A DNA stretch of 61,626 nt, taken from assembly GCA_018064825.1 (NCBI GenBank), contig JAGHUL010000002.1, positions 1-61,626 of the forward strand, in the 5' to 3' direction. Under the pieces are notes generated by a model, which saw only the letters and a list, made by a program, of their open reading frames with translations, searched no databases and had not been told where the DNA came from. This document shows positions 51,658 to 60,565 of the stretch, in pieces. The stretch's first letter is position 1. Each line of letters begins with the position of its first letter. The position numbers were made by a program, and so were the translations under genes. The DNA comes from Candidatus Colivicinus equi (lineage in GTDB: Bacteria; Bacillota_I; Bacilli_A; Erysipelotrichales; Erysipelotrichaceae).

Positions 51658-53567
51658 AAAAATTAACAATAGAAAATTACAAAGAGTATCTTTATAAAGT
51701 CTATAGTAGCTGGTATGGCAAGAATATCGGTATTAGACTTGGCGCTCCAGTTGAATCTTGGGACTACAAAAAAATAGAAGATACTTATCATGGCAAACAT
51801 GGTTATTTAAAAGATTACGGAATATTTGCGGCAGATGATGATTCAAATGGACCGCTATTTTTTGTTAGAGCCCTATTAGATAAAAAAGATATCACATCCG
51901 AAGATATAGGGAATACTTTCTTAAATTATATACAAGAATATTCAGGATTTTTTTGGTGGGGTGGCGTTGGCGTTTCTAGCGAACACACTGCTTATGAAAA
52001 CTTAAAAAATGGTATTAAAGCCCCTATGTCTGGTAGTGCAAAACAAAATGGTTTAGTTATGGCAGAACAGATAGGTGGTCAGATTTTCTCTGATTGTTGG
52101 GGTTATGTTTCTGGATACGATCCTTTGCTTGCTAAAGATCTTGCAGTAAAGGCTAGCAAGGTTACTCACGATCTAAATGGAAATGAAGGGGCTATCTTTG
52201 TTGCAGTTGCTATTACTTTAGCTATGCAATACGAAGATATTCATAGTGTTGTTTATGATACTTTAGAGTATTTAAATAAAGATCTTGAATACTATAAGGT
52301 TATGAAAGATATTTGCAATTATTATGAAAACAATAAAGATGATTATCATAAATGCTTTGATTATATCTTAAATAATTATGGTTATGATAAATATCCTGGA
52401 GTATGTCATATTATACCTAATTCATCATTGATGGTTATGTCTTTAATGTATGGTAATGGTGATTTTGATTTTACTATGGAAATGTTAAATAACTGTGGAT
52501 GGGATACTGACTGTAATTGTGGTAATGTCGGTTCTATTTTAGGAGCTTTATTAGGTATTGATAATATTGATAATAAGTGGATACTGCCAATAAACGATAT
52601 AGTTAACGCTTCTAGTTCTGTTGGTTCTTTGAACATTCAAACAATTAGTGAATCCGGAAAATTATTCGCAAAACTCGCTTATAAATTAGTTGATATTGAA
52701 ATAGAAGATGATAAACGTTTTGATTTACCATATGCATCTGAAGGTTTCTTTGGTGAAATAGATATCAATAACGGTATGCACTGTAACGGCCAAGTATATA
52801 AATATAGCTATTATTTAGGTGAAGATATATTTGATTCAAGATATGATCCTGAGTTTTCTCCAACAATTTATCCAGGATACACAATTACTGTAAAAGCTAA
52901 TAAAGACATCAAGGTCTTTGCGGAAGATATTGATGGAGAAAGATTTATTGGTATAAATAAGCTTACTATTCCTAGCAAAACTAATCGCATTATTAGAAAA
53001 TATGGTTTCAATGGTCAAGATTATGTTATTAATGATATCCAAATAGATCATACTCCTAATATAGAATATGATTTTAGAACGTTGCCTTATGATATATATG
53101 GCCCAAGATATGAAGGTGACGATAAATACAATATTCGTGGTTTTGTGAAACATCATGGCGATTTTAAGCTTGATAACAGGTTAAAAGGCAGTGGTTTCAT
53201 CACTATTGGCCATCTACTAGATAGATATTCTAATGTTGAATGTACATTTGAAGTCAAATCAAATAACGGCTGTTTTTTACTCTTCAATTGTGAGGGTTAT
53301 ATGAAGTATGAGGCTATTGGTATACAAAACGATGAGCTAATTTATATTAAAAAAGACAATGAAAACGATAACATTATAAAAACTTTGTATAATTGTCAAG
53401 AAAACAACAAAATCTCGTTGAAATTAAAGAATTCTGTTGATAAAATAACTATATTGATAGACAATAATACTTTTGTTTTTGATTATAAATTAGATTTACA
53501 TTCTTTGATTGGTATTAATATTTTAGAAGGTTCAGAAGTAAACACTATTGGTTTAAAATTGTTTTAA
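51654..53567 (+). CDS. ADP-ribosylglycohydrolase-family protein with C-terminal beta domain
   Basis: The 637-residue protein starts with an ARH/DraG-type helical domain (about 1-350). It shows NIGIRLGAPVESW, AADDDSNGPLFF, GWWGVGVSSEH-like loops and CGWDTDCNCGNVGSILGALLG, where the paired Asp groups bind two magnesium ions. The rest (about 360-637) is beta-rich, with a galactose-binding- or LamG-like look (SNVECTFEVKSNNGCFLLFN), perhaps a ligand-binding module. No signal peptide is seen, so it is cytoplasmic. It cleaves N-glycosidic bonds to ADP-ribose or a related nucleoside; the following nucleoside operon supports such a substrate. Its 3' end lies in a 26-base dyad. Confidence 0.85.
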   Translation: MKKLTIENYKEYLYKVYSSWYGKNIGIRLGAPVESWDYKKIEDTYHGKHGYLKDYGIFAADDDSNGPLFFVRALLDKKDITSEDIGNTFLNYIQEYSGFFWWGGVGVSSEHTAYENLKNGIKAPMSGSAKQNGLVMAEQIGGQIFSDCWGYVSGYDPLLAKDLAVKASKVTHDLNGNEGAIFVAVAITLAMQYEDIHSVVYDTLEYLNKDLEYYKVMKDICNYYENNKDDYHKCFDYILNNYGYDKYPGVCHIIPNSSLMVMSLMYGNGDFDFTMEMLNNCGWDTDCNCGNVGSILGALLGIDNIDNKWILPINDIVNASSSVGSLNIQTISESGKLFAKLAYKLVDIEIEDDKRFDLPYASEGFFGEIDINNGMHCNGQVYKYSYYLGEDIFDSRYDPEFSPTIYPGYTITVKANKDIKVFAEDIDGERFIGINKLTIPSKTNRIIRKYGFNGQDYVINDIQIDHTPNIEYDFRTLPYDIYGPRYEGDDKYNIRGFVKHHGDFKLDNRLKGSGFITIGHLLDRYSNVECTFEVKSNNGCFLLFNCEGYMKYEAIGIQNDELIYIKKDNENDNIIKTLYNCQENNKISLKLKNSVDKITILIDNNTFVFDYKLDLHSLIGINILEGSEVNTIGLKLF

Positions 53568-53577
53568 CAATTTTAAA
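53552..53577 (+). promoter_or_regulatory. Perfect 12-bp dyad, possible operator before the BMP gene
   Basis: TTTAAAATTGTT (53552-53563), two bases, AACAATTTTAAA (53566-53577). It spans the stop codon of the upstream gene, and a TATAAA lies at 53578-53583. It is very AT-rich, so as RNA it would make only a weak hairpin; an operator for a dimeric repressor is an alternative. Confidence 0.4.
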
Positions 53578-53605
53578 TATAAAACGAAAAAAGAAGGAGA
53601 GAAAA

Positions 53606-54760
53606 ATGAAAAAATTATTTAAAGTCGTTTTAGTAGCTTTAATGGTTTTGTCACTAGTTGCTTGTGGTGGCGGTGCTAACGAAGAAACACCAGCTGAAGA
53701 ACAACCAACTGAAGAAACAAACGCTGTTAAGGTAGCAGTCTTAATCCCATTCAGAGGTGACCAATCTTATTTCGACACAATCGCTAACGGTGCTGATAAG
53801 CTAAATGGTACTAACTACAATGGTACAGACATTACTGTTGATGTTTATGAATGTGACCCTGAAGGTGCTGCTGAAGCTTCTAACTGGGCTAACTGGTTCG
53901 ACGATGTATGTGAAGATGGTGAATACGATCTAGTTGTTTGTGGTAACAACTCATACGAAGCATTCTTATATGAAGCATGCAAGAAATATCCTGATCAAAA
54001 ATTCATGAATTTCGATATGTCTGCTCTTCCTGAAGAAGGCTGTCCAGCTAACTGCTATTGTGTACAATACGCTCTAGATGACTTAGGTTATGTTGTAGGT
54101 ACATTATCTGCTGCATTAACTAAGACTGGTGTTGTTGGTGTTGTTGTAGGTATGGATAACCAAGCTATGAACCAATTCATTTCTGGATACGTTCAAGTAT
54201 TAGCTGACAAGGGTGTTCAATACGTTATTGACTATCCTGGATCATTCACTGATACAGATAAAGGTAAACTACACACTGAACAAATGATTGAACAAGCTAA
54301 CTGTGACGTTATTTGGCAAGTTGCTGGTGGTTTAGGTAATGGTGTTATCGCTGCTTGTGCAGAGAACCCTGATGTATGGTGCGTTGGTGTTGACCAAGAC
54401 CAATACGCTCAATTCAAAGAATCAAATCCTGATTGGGCTAACACAATCATCACTTCAGCTCTAAAGAACTCTGATGTTGCTATTGAATACGCTGTTCATC
54501 AATTAATCGATGGCAAATTAGATGCTAAACTTGGAACTACTGAAGCATTAGGTATCGCAGTAAACGGTGTAGGTATTGCTGAAAATGATTACTACAACGC
54601 TAACGTTTCTGCTGAAATCAAAACTGAAATCGCTGATACTCTAGCAAAAGTTACTGCTGGTGAAATCGAAGTTTACGATAGCTTAGCAGATGCTGATTAC
54701 GAAGCTAATTGGCCAGCTATTAGAGACGCTAATATCGTTTCTGTAACAGTTACTGATTAA
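53606..54760 (+). CDS. BMP-family nucleoside-binding lipoprotein
   Basis: The 384-residue lipoprotein has a signal peptide with the lipobox LVAC at Cys20, followed by a GGGANEETPAEE linker. The binding domain resembles PnrA/BmpA nucleoside receptors (VAVLIPFRGDQSYFDTIANGAD, YDLVVCGNNSYEAF, GVVGVVVGMDNQAMNQFISGY, VWCVGVDQDQYAQF). It would capture purine or pyrimidine nucleosides at the outer face of the membrane and hand them to the ABC transporter encoded next. Strong optimal codon use and AGAAGGAGAG imply high expression. A strong hairpin follows, so transport proteins are made at lower levels. Confidence 0.93.
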   Translation: MKKLFKVVLVALMVLSLVACGGGANEETPAEEQPTEETNAVKVAVLIPFRGDQSYFDTIANGADKLNGTNYNGTDITVDVYECDPEGAAEASNWANWFDDVCEDGEYDLVVCGNNSYEAFLYEACKKYPDQKFMNFDMSALPEEGCPANCYCVQYALDDLGYVVGTLSAALTKTGVVGVVVGMDNQAMNQFISGYVQVLADKGVQYVIDYPGSFTDTDKGKLHTEQMIEQANCDVIWQVAGGLGNGVIAACAENPDVWCVGVDQDQYAQFKESNPDWANTIITSALKNSDVAIEYAVHQLIDGKLDAKLGTTEALGIAVNGVGIAENDYYNANVSAEIKTEIADTLAKVTAGEIEVYDSLADADYEANWPAIRDANIVSVTVTD

Positions 54761-54772
54761 TTTATTCAATAT

Positions 54773-54810
54773 ATAGGTTATGCTCTTTTTAGAGCATAAC
54801 CTATTTTTTT
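54773..54810 (+). terminator. Strong hairpin between the BMP gene and the ABC genes
   Basis: ATAGGTTATGCTCT (54773-54786) pairs over 14 bases with AGAGCATAACCTAT (54791-54804), loop TTTT, then T6. It probably causes partial termination, which would make the binding protein in excess over the transporter. Confidence 0.9.
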
Positions 54811-54826
54811 AAGAAAGAGAGAATGT

Positions 54827-56389
54827 ATGTCTGAATCCATTTTAAAATTGACGGATATCACAAAAGTTTATCCTAATGGTACTGTCGCAAATCGTGACAT
54901 TAACATGGAATTCGAAAAGGGTGAGATCCATTCCATCGTAGGTGAAAATGGTGCTGGAAAGTCTACTTTGATGAAGATGATTTTTGGCATTGAAAAACCA
55001 TCAAGTGGAACCATCGAATACAAGGGTAGTGAAGTACATTTCCAAAGCTCACTCGATGCTATTGCTGTGGGTATTGGTATGGTTCACCAACACTTTATGC
55101 TTATCCCATCTTATAGTATTGTTGATAATATTATTTTAGGTGACGAACCTAATAAACTATGTTTCTTAGATCGCAAGTCTGCGATTAAGAAAACACAAGA
55201 GTTGTCTGATAGATATAATTTCGAATTGGATGTTACTGCCAAGGTTTCAACTTTGTCTGTTGCTAAACGTCAAAAAGTCGAAATTTTAAAAACTTTGTAT
55301 CGTGATGCCGAATTAATTATTTTGGATGAACCTACATCTGTTTTAACTCCTCAAGAAACTGATAAACTATTTGACCAATTAAAGTCATTTAAGGAGCAAG
55401 GAAAGACTATTATCTTTATTTCTCATAAACTTGATGAAGTTAAAAAGATTTCTGACAAGATTTCTGTAATCAGAAATGGTGTTAGTAAGGGTACATATCT
55501 TAACCAAGAACTAACAATGGATCAATTAACTAATTTGATTATTGGTAGAAACTTAGATAATGATATGGATGAATATAAAACACACGAAGATTTCCACAAC
55601 GCTCATGCCTTAGAAGTAAAAGATGTCTTCTTAGGAAATCCTGAAAAACCACAACTTAATCATATATCGTTTGCTGTAAAGAACGGTGAAATATTAGGTG
55701 TTGCTGGTGTTGAAGGTAATGGACAAGTTGACTTGGTTCATTGCATTGTTGGTAGTCAAAAAGCTAAATACACTGGTTCAATTGAAGTCTTAGGTCAAGA
55801 TGTAACTAAGATGAATGTTAAACAAAGAAGAAATATTGGTATGGCTTATATACCTGAAGATAGAATTGGCGATGGTATTGCCGGAAGCTTGCCTATTTCT
55901 GATAATCTAATTTCTTCTTATTATGATCGTTCTGATATCAATTCTGGATTATTCATGAATCAAAAGAAGATTAATGAAATGTCTGATGAATTGATTAAGA
56001 ATTTCGCAGTTAAGACTGAAAGCCGTGAAATTACTGTTGAAAGCTTATCTGGTGGTAATGTTCAAAAAGTTGTTGTAGCTAGAGAATACAATACTAATGC
56101 TAAGATGATGATAGCTGAACAGCCAACTCATGGTATTGATATCGGTAGTGCTGAAACAGTCCACCATAAATTAATTGAAATGCGTAATGCTGGCGCAGGT
56201 ATCTTGCTTGTTTCTGCTGATTTAGATGAAGTAATCAATTTATCTGACCGTATTATCGTTATGTATAATGGTGAAATATCTGGTTATTTCCCTGACGTTA
56301 AGAAAGTTAATGCTCAAGAGCTAGGCTTATATATGCTAGGTGTTAAGCATCAAACTCCTGAAGAGATAGGAGGTGCAATGAATGACTAG
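54827..56389 (+). CDS. Nucleoside ABC transporter ATPase (two fused ABC domains)
   Basis: The 520-residue protein has two ABC modules, as in BmpB/YufO/RbsA-type ATPases. The first is complete: GENGAGKSTLMKM near residue 40 and LIILDEPTSVL near 165, with a divergent signature LSVAKRQKVEI. The second has a degenerate Walker A (GVEGNGQVDLVH, no GKS) but a good signature (ESLSGGNVQKVVVARE), and only one ATP site is probably productive. This asymmetry is normal for the family. It overlaps the first permease by eight bases. The ligand class follows from the BMP lipoprotein and the nucleoside hydrolases. Confidence 0.94.
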   Translation: MSESILKLTDITKVYPNGTVANRDINMEFEKGEIHSIVGENGAGKSTLMKMIFGIEKPSSGTIEYKGSEVHFQSSLDAIAVGIGMVHQHFMLIPSYSIVDNIILGDEPNKLCFLDRKSAIKKTQELSDRYNFELDVTAKVSTLSVAKRQKVEILKTLYRDAELIILDEPTSVLTPQETDKLFDQLKSFKEQGKTIIFISHKLDEVKKISDKISVIRNGVSKGTYLNQELTMDQLTNLIIGRNLDNDMDEYKTHEDFHNAHALEVKDVFLGNPEKPQLNHISFAVKNGEILGVAGVEGNGQVDLVHCIVGSQKAKYTGSIEVLGQDVTKMNVKQRRNIGMAYIPEDRIGDGIAGSLPISDNLISSYYDRSDINSGLFMNQKKINEMSDELIKNFAVKTESREITVESLSGGNVQKVVVAREYNTNAKMMIAEQPTHGIDIGSAETVHHKLIEMRNAGAGILLVSADLDEVINLSDRIIVMYNGEISGYFPDVKKVNAQELGLYMLGVKHQTPEEIGGAMND

Positions 56390-57479
56390 TAAAGTTGAAA
56401 ATAAAAAGAAGATCAATTTGTCTATTACAAATCCAAAAGTCTTTGATGCAATCAAACTTGTTATTGCTGTTTTAATTGCTTTAGCTATTACCTTCGTTTT
56501 ATTACTTCTTATTTCTAACGATGCTGTATACGGTATTAAGACTATACTAACAGGTCCATTACAAAAGAGCCGTTATTTTGGTGAAGTATTAACACGTACT
56601 ATTCCTTATGCATTTGCAGGTTTAGGCTGTGCTTTAATATTTAAATCTGGTGCATTTAACCTAGGTGCTGAAGGTATCTTTACAATTTGTGGTGTAGCAA
56701 TTGCTGCTGTAGCTACTACTGATTTATCAAGTATGGCTGGTTTACATCCTTATCTATGTGTTTTAGCTGGTATGGTTGTTGGCGCTATTCTTGCTACAAT
56801 TCCTGCAATTCTAAGAGCAATACTTGGTGTTAATGAAATGGTTTCTTCATTAATGCTGAACTCTGTATATTCATGTGTTTCTTTATATATAATTCGTAAT
56901 TTTATGTTGACTGATACTACTTCAACAATTGGTTCTAAAGATTATCTTGAATCTGCTATATTCGGTTATATATATGAACCATTGAAGATTACTCCATGCC
57001 TAATTATCTTATTAGCTTGTATGGTAATCGTATACTTGATTATGTATAAGACTAAACTGGGTTATCAAATTAGATTGTCTGGAACTAACGCTCAATTTGC
57101 TGAGTATTCTGGCATCAATTCTGTTAAATTAAGTATTAAAACTTCTATGCTTGCTGGTGCTTTATTCGGTATTGGTAGTGCATGTCAATTATTAACACAA
57201 ACTACTTTCTTCCAACCTGATAAATCTGTTGCTGGTATTGGTTTCTCTGGAAACTTACTTGCAATGTTAGGTAAGAATAATCCTATTGGTGTAGTTATTT
57301 CAAGTTTCTTCATTCAATATTTGGAAAAGGGTACTAATGTTCTTTATTTCAAAGATCAATCAGTTCCTTCTGAAATCGTTGCTATTGTTGAAGGCGTAGT
57401 TATTCTACTAATTTCTTCACAATACTTCTTAAGAAGATTCAGAGAAAAGAAATTATTAAAGGATGGTTTAGGGAAATGA
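56382..57479 (+). CDS. Nucleoside ABC transporter permease (YufP/BmpC-like)
   Basis: The 365-residue membrane protein has about ten helices and the BPD_transp_2 pattern. AFAGLGCALIFKSGAFNLGAEGIFTICGVA near residue 80 is the hallmark of the nucleoside/ribose permease class, and NEMVSSLMLNSV and GYQIRLSGTNAQFAEYSGIN follow. It pairs with the next permease to make the heterodimeric membrane channel. It starts inside the ATPase gene and overlaps the next gene by four bases (ATGA), so translation of all three is coupled. Confidence 0.94.
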   Translation: MTSKVENKKKINLSITNPKVFDAIKLVIAVLIALAITFVLLLLISNDAVYGIKTILTGPLQKSRYFGEVLTRTIPYAFAGLGCALIFKSGAFNLGAEGIFTICGVAIAAVATTDLSSMAGLHPYLCVLAGMVVGAILATIPAILRAILGVNEMVSSLMLNSVYSCVSLYIIRNFMLTDTTSTIGSKDYLESAIFGYIYEPLKITPCLIILLACMVIVYLIMYKTKLGYQIRLSGTNAQFAEYSGINSVKLSIKTSMLAGALFGIGSACQLLTQTTFFQPDKSVAGIGFSGNLLAMLGKNNPIGVVISSFFIQYLEKGTNVLYFKDQSVPSEIVAIVEGVVILLISSQYFLRRFREKKLLKDGLGK

Positions 57480-58444
57480 TAGCTAGTGTATTCAAAATGT
57501 TTGGCTCAGCTAGTTTCTGGGCATTGCTACTTCGTTTAGCTACTCCAATTCTATTTGCTGCTATGGGTGCATTTGTTTCATCTGCTAGTGGTATTTCTAA
57601 TATTGCTATTGAAGCTATCATGACTTTATCAGCTATCGGTGGTGTATTAGGTTCTTACTTTACACAAAGCGCTGTTATGGGTTGCATAATTGGTTTAGCT
57701 GTTGGTGTTCTTTTCGCTTTGTTAATTGCTTTATTCTCTATGGAATTAGGCGCTAGTCCAATCCTTGTAGGTATTGCGTTAAATACATTTGCTGATTCTC
57801 TAGCAATATTTATTCTTTATACAATTACTGGTCAAAAGGGCACTAGTGCTTCGTTAAAGACGCCGACATTAGGTTCTGTAGATATTCCTGTTATAAAAGA
57901 TATTCCATTTATTGGCCAAATCTTTTCAGGACATTATGTAACTACTTATATCTGTTGGATTGTTATTATCTTAACAGCTATTATGATTTATAAGACTCCA
58001 CTTGGTTTAAGAATTAGATCTTGTGGATTAAATGACCAAGCTGCTGAGACTGCTGGTATCAACGTAAATAAGATGAGAGTTTTAGCTCTTGCATTATCTG
58101 GAATTTATGCTGGCTTTGGTGGTTTGTTCTTATCTCTAAACTCAATCGGTTTGTTCTCAAAGAACATGGTATCTGGTTTAGGATGGATGGGTATTGCTGC
58201 TAATGGTATTGCCTCATCTAATTTCTTAGTATTAATTTTATCTTCATTAGTCTTTGCAGTATTCCGTGCTGTTTCTGCAATCTTCTCTACAAATCAAGCA
58301 TTCCCAACTGACCTTGTTAATGCTTTGCCATACTTCGCCGTAATAGTTATCTTAATTGTTACTGGTGTAGCTAAACGTATTGGTCAAAGAAAAGGCAGCA
58401 ATGATGTTGTCTTAGGAGAAGTTCGTGATAAACATCGTCATTGA
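57476..58444 (+). CDS. Nucleoside ABC transporter permease (YufQ/BmpD-like)
   Basis: This 322-residue second permease has about eight to nine helices and the same class features: LRLATPILFAAMGAFVSSASGISNIAIEAIM, SPILVGIALNTFADSLAIF, GLRIRSCGLNDQAAETAGINV and GLGWMGIAANGIAS. The last two are typical of nucleoside permeases. Its stop lies 20 bases inside the following nucleoside hydrolase gene. It completes the transporter BMP-ATPase-permease-permease set. Confidence 0.94.
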   Translation: MIASVFKMFGSASFWALLLRLATPILFAAMGAFVSSASGISNIAIEAIMTLSAIGGVLGSYFTQSAVMGCIIGLAVGVLFALLIALFSMELGASPILVGIALNTFADSLAIFILYTITGQKGTSASLKTPTLGSVDIPVIKDIPFIGQIFSGHYVTTYICWIVIILTAIMIYKTPLGLRIRSCGLNDQAAETAGINVNKMRVLALALSGIYAGFGGLFLSLNSIGLFSKNMVSGLGWMGIAANGIASSNFLVLILSSLVFAVFRAVSAIFSTNQAFPTDLVNALPYFAVIVILIVTGVAKRIGQRKGSNDVVLGEVRDKHRH

Positions 58445-59372
58445 TACTGACCCAGGACACGATGATATAATAGCTTCTTTAGTTGCTTTTGCACATAAAG
58501 AAGCTTTTAATATATTAGGGTTTACTACTGTTTGTGGCAATCAAACAATAGAAAAGGTTACGAATAATATATTAAATGTTTTGAATTATCTTAATTTAGA
58601 TATTCCTGTTGCTGTTGGTGCTGGTAAACCATTATGTAGATTACCAGAACCACAACCATTAGCTCATGGAGAATCGGGATTAGATGGTCCTATATTTGGC
58701 CATTGTGATAAAAAAACTCTTGATATATCTGCAGTAGAATTTTTGTACAGCAAATTAAAAGAGACTAAACTTACTATAGTAGCTTTAGCTCCTTTAACAA
58801 ATATTGCAGAATTATTAGAAAAACATCCAGACTGTAAAGACAATATTGAACGTATAGTTCTTATGGGCGGATCAGTATATTCTGGAAATATACAAGTTAA
58901 ATCAGAGTTCAATATATACCATGATCCAGAAGCCGCAAAAATAGTTTTCAATTCTAAAGTTCCTATTGTTATGGCTCCTTTAGAAGTTTGCTATGCTGGC
59001 GGTATTGACCTTTCTTTAATAGAAAGATTTAACAAAAATGGCAAAGTATCTAAATTAGTTTATGATATGTTGAGTTTCTACAGTTTATATTCACTTAATC
59101 ATAATCTTAAGGATACTATCATCTTTGATATGACGATTATTATCTATTTGCTTAATCCTGAAATTTTCACAATTAAGAAATATAATGTGGATATAGAACT
59201 TAATGGTGAATATACTAGGGGAATGACAGTATGTGAAGATATTAAAGAAGATAGCATCATTCATAATCCTGTTGATGTTCTAATGGACGTTGATAATGAA
59301 AAATTAACTAATATATTCTTAGAATCAATTGATTATCTTGATAAACAATACGAGGAGGGATTAAATCAATGA
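58425..59372 (+). CDS. Inosine/uridine-type nucleoside hydrolase with altered late motif
   Basis: The 315-residue enzyme has the calcium site IDTDPGHDDIIASL at residue 6. VAVGAGKPL, SGLDGP, LAPLTNIAELL and LMGGSVYSGN follow. In this group a late motif normally reads LHD, with the His protonating the leaving base; here it reads IFDMTIII, so the His is Phe while the calcium-binding Asp is kept. This suggests changed base preference or activity. It begins with GTG 58425 (TAGGAG in front), inside the permease gene, so translation is coupled. A second hydrolase with the usual motif lies downstream. It should split nucleosides to ribose and base in the cytoplasm. Confidence 0.9.
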   Translation: MINIVIDTDPGHDDIIASLVAFAHKEAFNILGFTTVCGNQTIEKVTNNILNVLNYLNLDIPVAVGAGKPLCRLPEPQPLAHGESGLDGPIFGHCDKKTLDISAVEFLYSKLKETKLTIVALAPLTNIAELLEKHPDCKDNIERIVLMGGSVYSGNIQVKSEFNIYHDPEAAKIVFNSKVPIVMAPLEVCYAGGIDLSLIERFNKNGKVSKLVYDMLSFYSLYSLNHNLKDTIIFDMTIIIYLLNPEIFTIKKYNVDIELNGEYTRGMTVCEDIKEDSIIHNPVDVLMDVDNEKLTNIFLESIDYLDKQYEEGLNQ

Positions 59373-60562
59373 AAATAGGTGTTGTATATTTTGAATCTGA
59401 CAATGTTGAAGGAGCTAGTATTAATCAAAAAAATCGTGAACTAGTTGCTAAACTCGCTCAACAAGCAAATGTTGATATGGATTTTATCGATGTCAATGAA
59501 GTTGATACTTGTGATTTAGTATTTAGTTTTATCGGTGGCGGTGGTACCGAGGGTAATTTCTCTCAAGTCTATAAGAAACTTCCTGAACCTATGTTTTTAT
59601 TGACAACAGGTGCTAATAATTCTTTAGCTGCTTCTATGGAAATTCTTTCATTCTTAAGACAACAAGATATTGAAGGTGAGATTATCCATGGTTCTGAAGA
59701 ATACATGGTTAATCGTATTTCTACTATTGTTAAATGTTTTACTGCTATCAATAAATTAAGCAATTATCGCATTGGTAGAGTTGGTAAGCCTTCTGATTGG
59801 TTGATTTCATCTAATGTTGATGCTAAAGAATCAAAAGAAACAAATGGCATTGAAATCGTTGATATTGATATGCAAGAGTTCTTTGATGAAATTGCTAAAA
59901 AAGAATACGTTGAAAATGAATTCACAAAAGCTTTCTTAGAAAATCGATTTGATGAAGCTGAAAAACAAAAAGCTCTAGAAATCTATGGAGCTTTAAGAAG
60001 AATAGTTGATAAATATCAATTAAATGGTGTTACTGTTAGATGTTTTGATTTGTTAAAACCAGTTAAGGGTACTGGCTGTGTTGCTTTAGCTATCTTAAAT
60101 GCTGAAGGTATTTATGCATCATGTGAAGGTGATACACCATCTCTAATTTCAATGGCTATCTTAGGCGAATTAACTGGTGAACCTTGCTTCCAAGCAAATC
60201 CTTCAAGAATCTTAACTGATTCAAATGAAATTGTTTTCGCTCATTGCACTTTACCAGTAAATATGTATGATTCATGTGAACTTATGACACACTTTGAATC
60301 TGGCTTAGGTGTTGCATTTAGAGGAAAGATTAAAGAAGGTCCTATTACAGTATTTAAAACTGATGGTTTAGCACAAAGATACTTTGTATCTTCTGGTACA
60401 TTAGCAAAGAATTTATCTGAACGTAATTTATGTAGAACTCAAGTTCTTCTTAAACTTGATGAAGATGTAAATTACTTCTTAACTGAATCTATTGGCAACC
60501 ATCACATCATTATTAAGGGTGATTATGTTGATTTGATTCATGAATTCTTTAGGTGGTTTTAA
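59369..60562 (+). CDS. L-fucose/L-arabinose isomerase-like protein in a nucleoside operon
   Basis: The 397-residue protein resembles the L-fucose/L-arabinose isomerase superfamily in its C-terminal half. CEGDTPSLISMAILGELTGEPCFQANP, FAHCTLPVNMYDSCELMTHFESGLG, GPITVFKTDGLA and the end GNHHIIIKGDYVDLIHEFFRWF are the metal- and substrate-site regions. The N-terminal half looks like the usual Rossmann-like subdomains (GVVYFESDNVEG, FSFIGGGGTEGNF). Placed between two nucleoside hydrolases, it might isomerise the ribose they release to a ketose; this is inference, and its substrate is unknown. It overlaps the upstream gene by four bases. Confidence 0.75.
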   Translation: MKIGVVYFESDNVEGASINQKNRELVAKLAQQANVDMDFIDVNEVDTCDLVFSFIGGGGTEGNFSQVYKKLPEPMFLLTTGANNSLAASMEILSFLRQQDIEGEIIHGSEEYMVNRISTIVKCFTAINKLSNYRIGRVGKPSDWLISSNVDAKESKETNGIEIVDIDMQEFFDEIAKKEYVENEFTKAFLENRFDEAEKQKALEIYGALRRIVDKYQLNGVTVRCFDLLKPVKGTGCVALAILNAEGIYASCEGDTPSLISMAILGELTGEPCFQANPSRILTDSNEIVFAHCTLPVNMYDSCELMTHFESGLGVAFRGKIKEGPITVFKTDGLAQRYFVSSGTLAKNLSERNLCRTQVLLKLDEDVNYFLTESIGNHHIIIKGDYVDLIHEFFRWF

Positions 60563-60565
60563 TAT

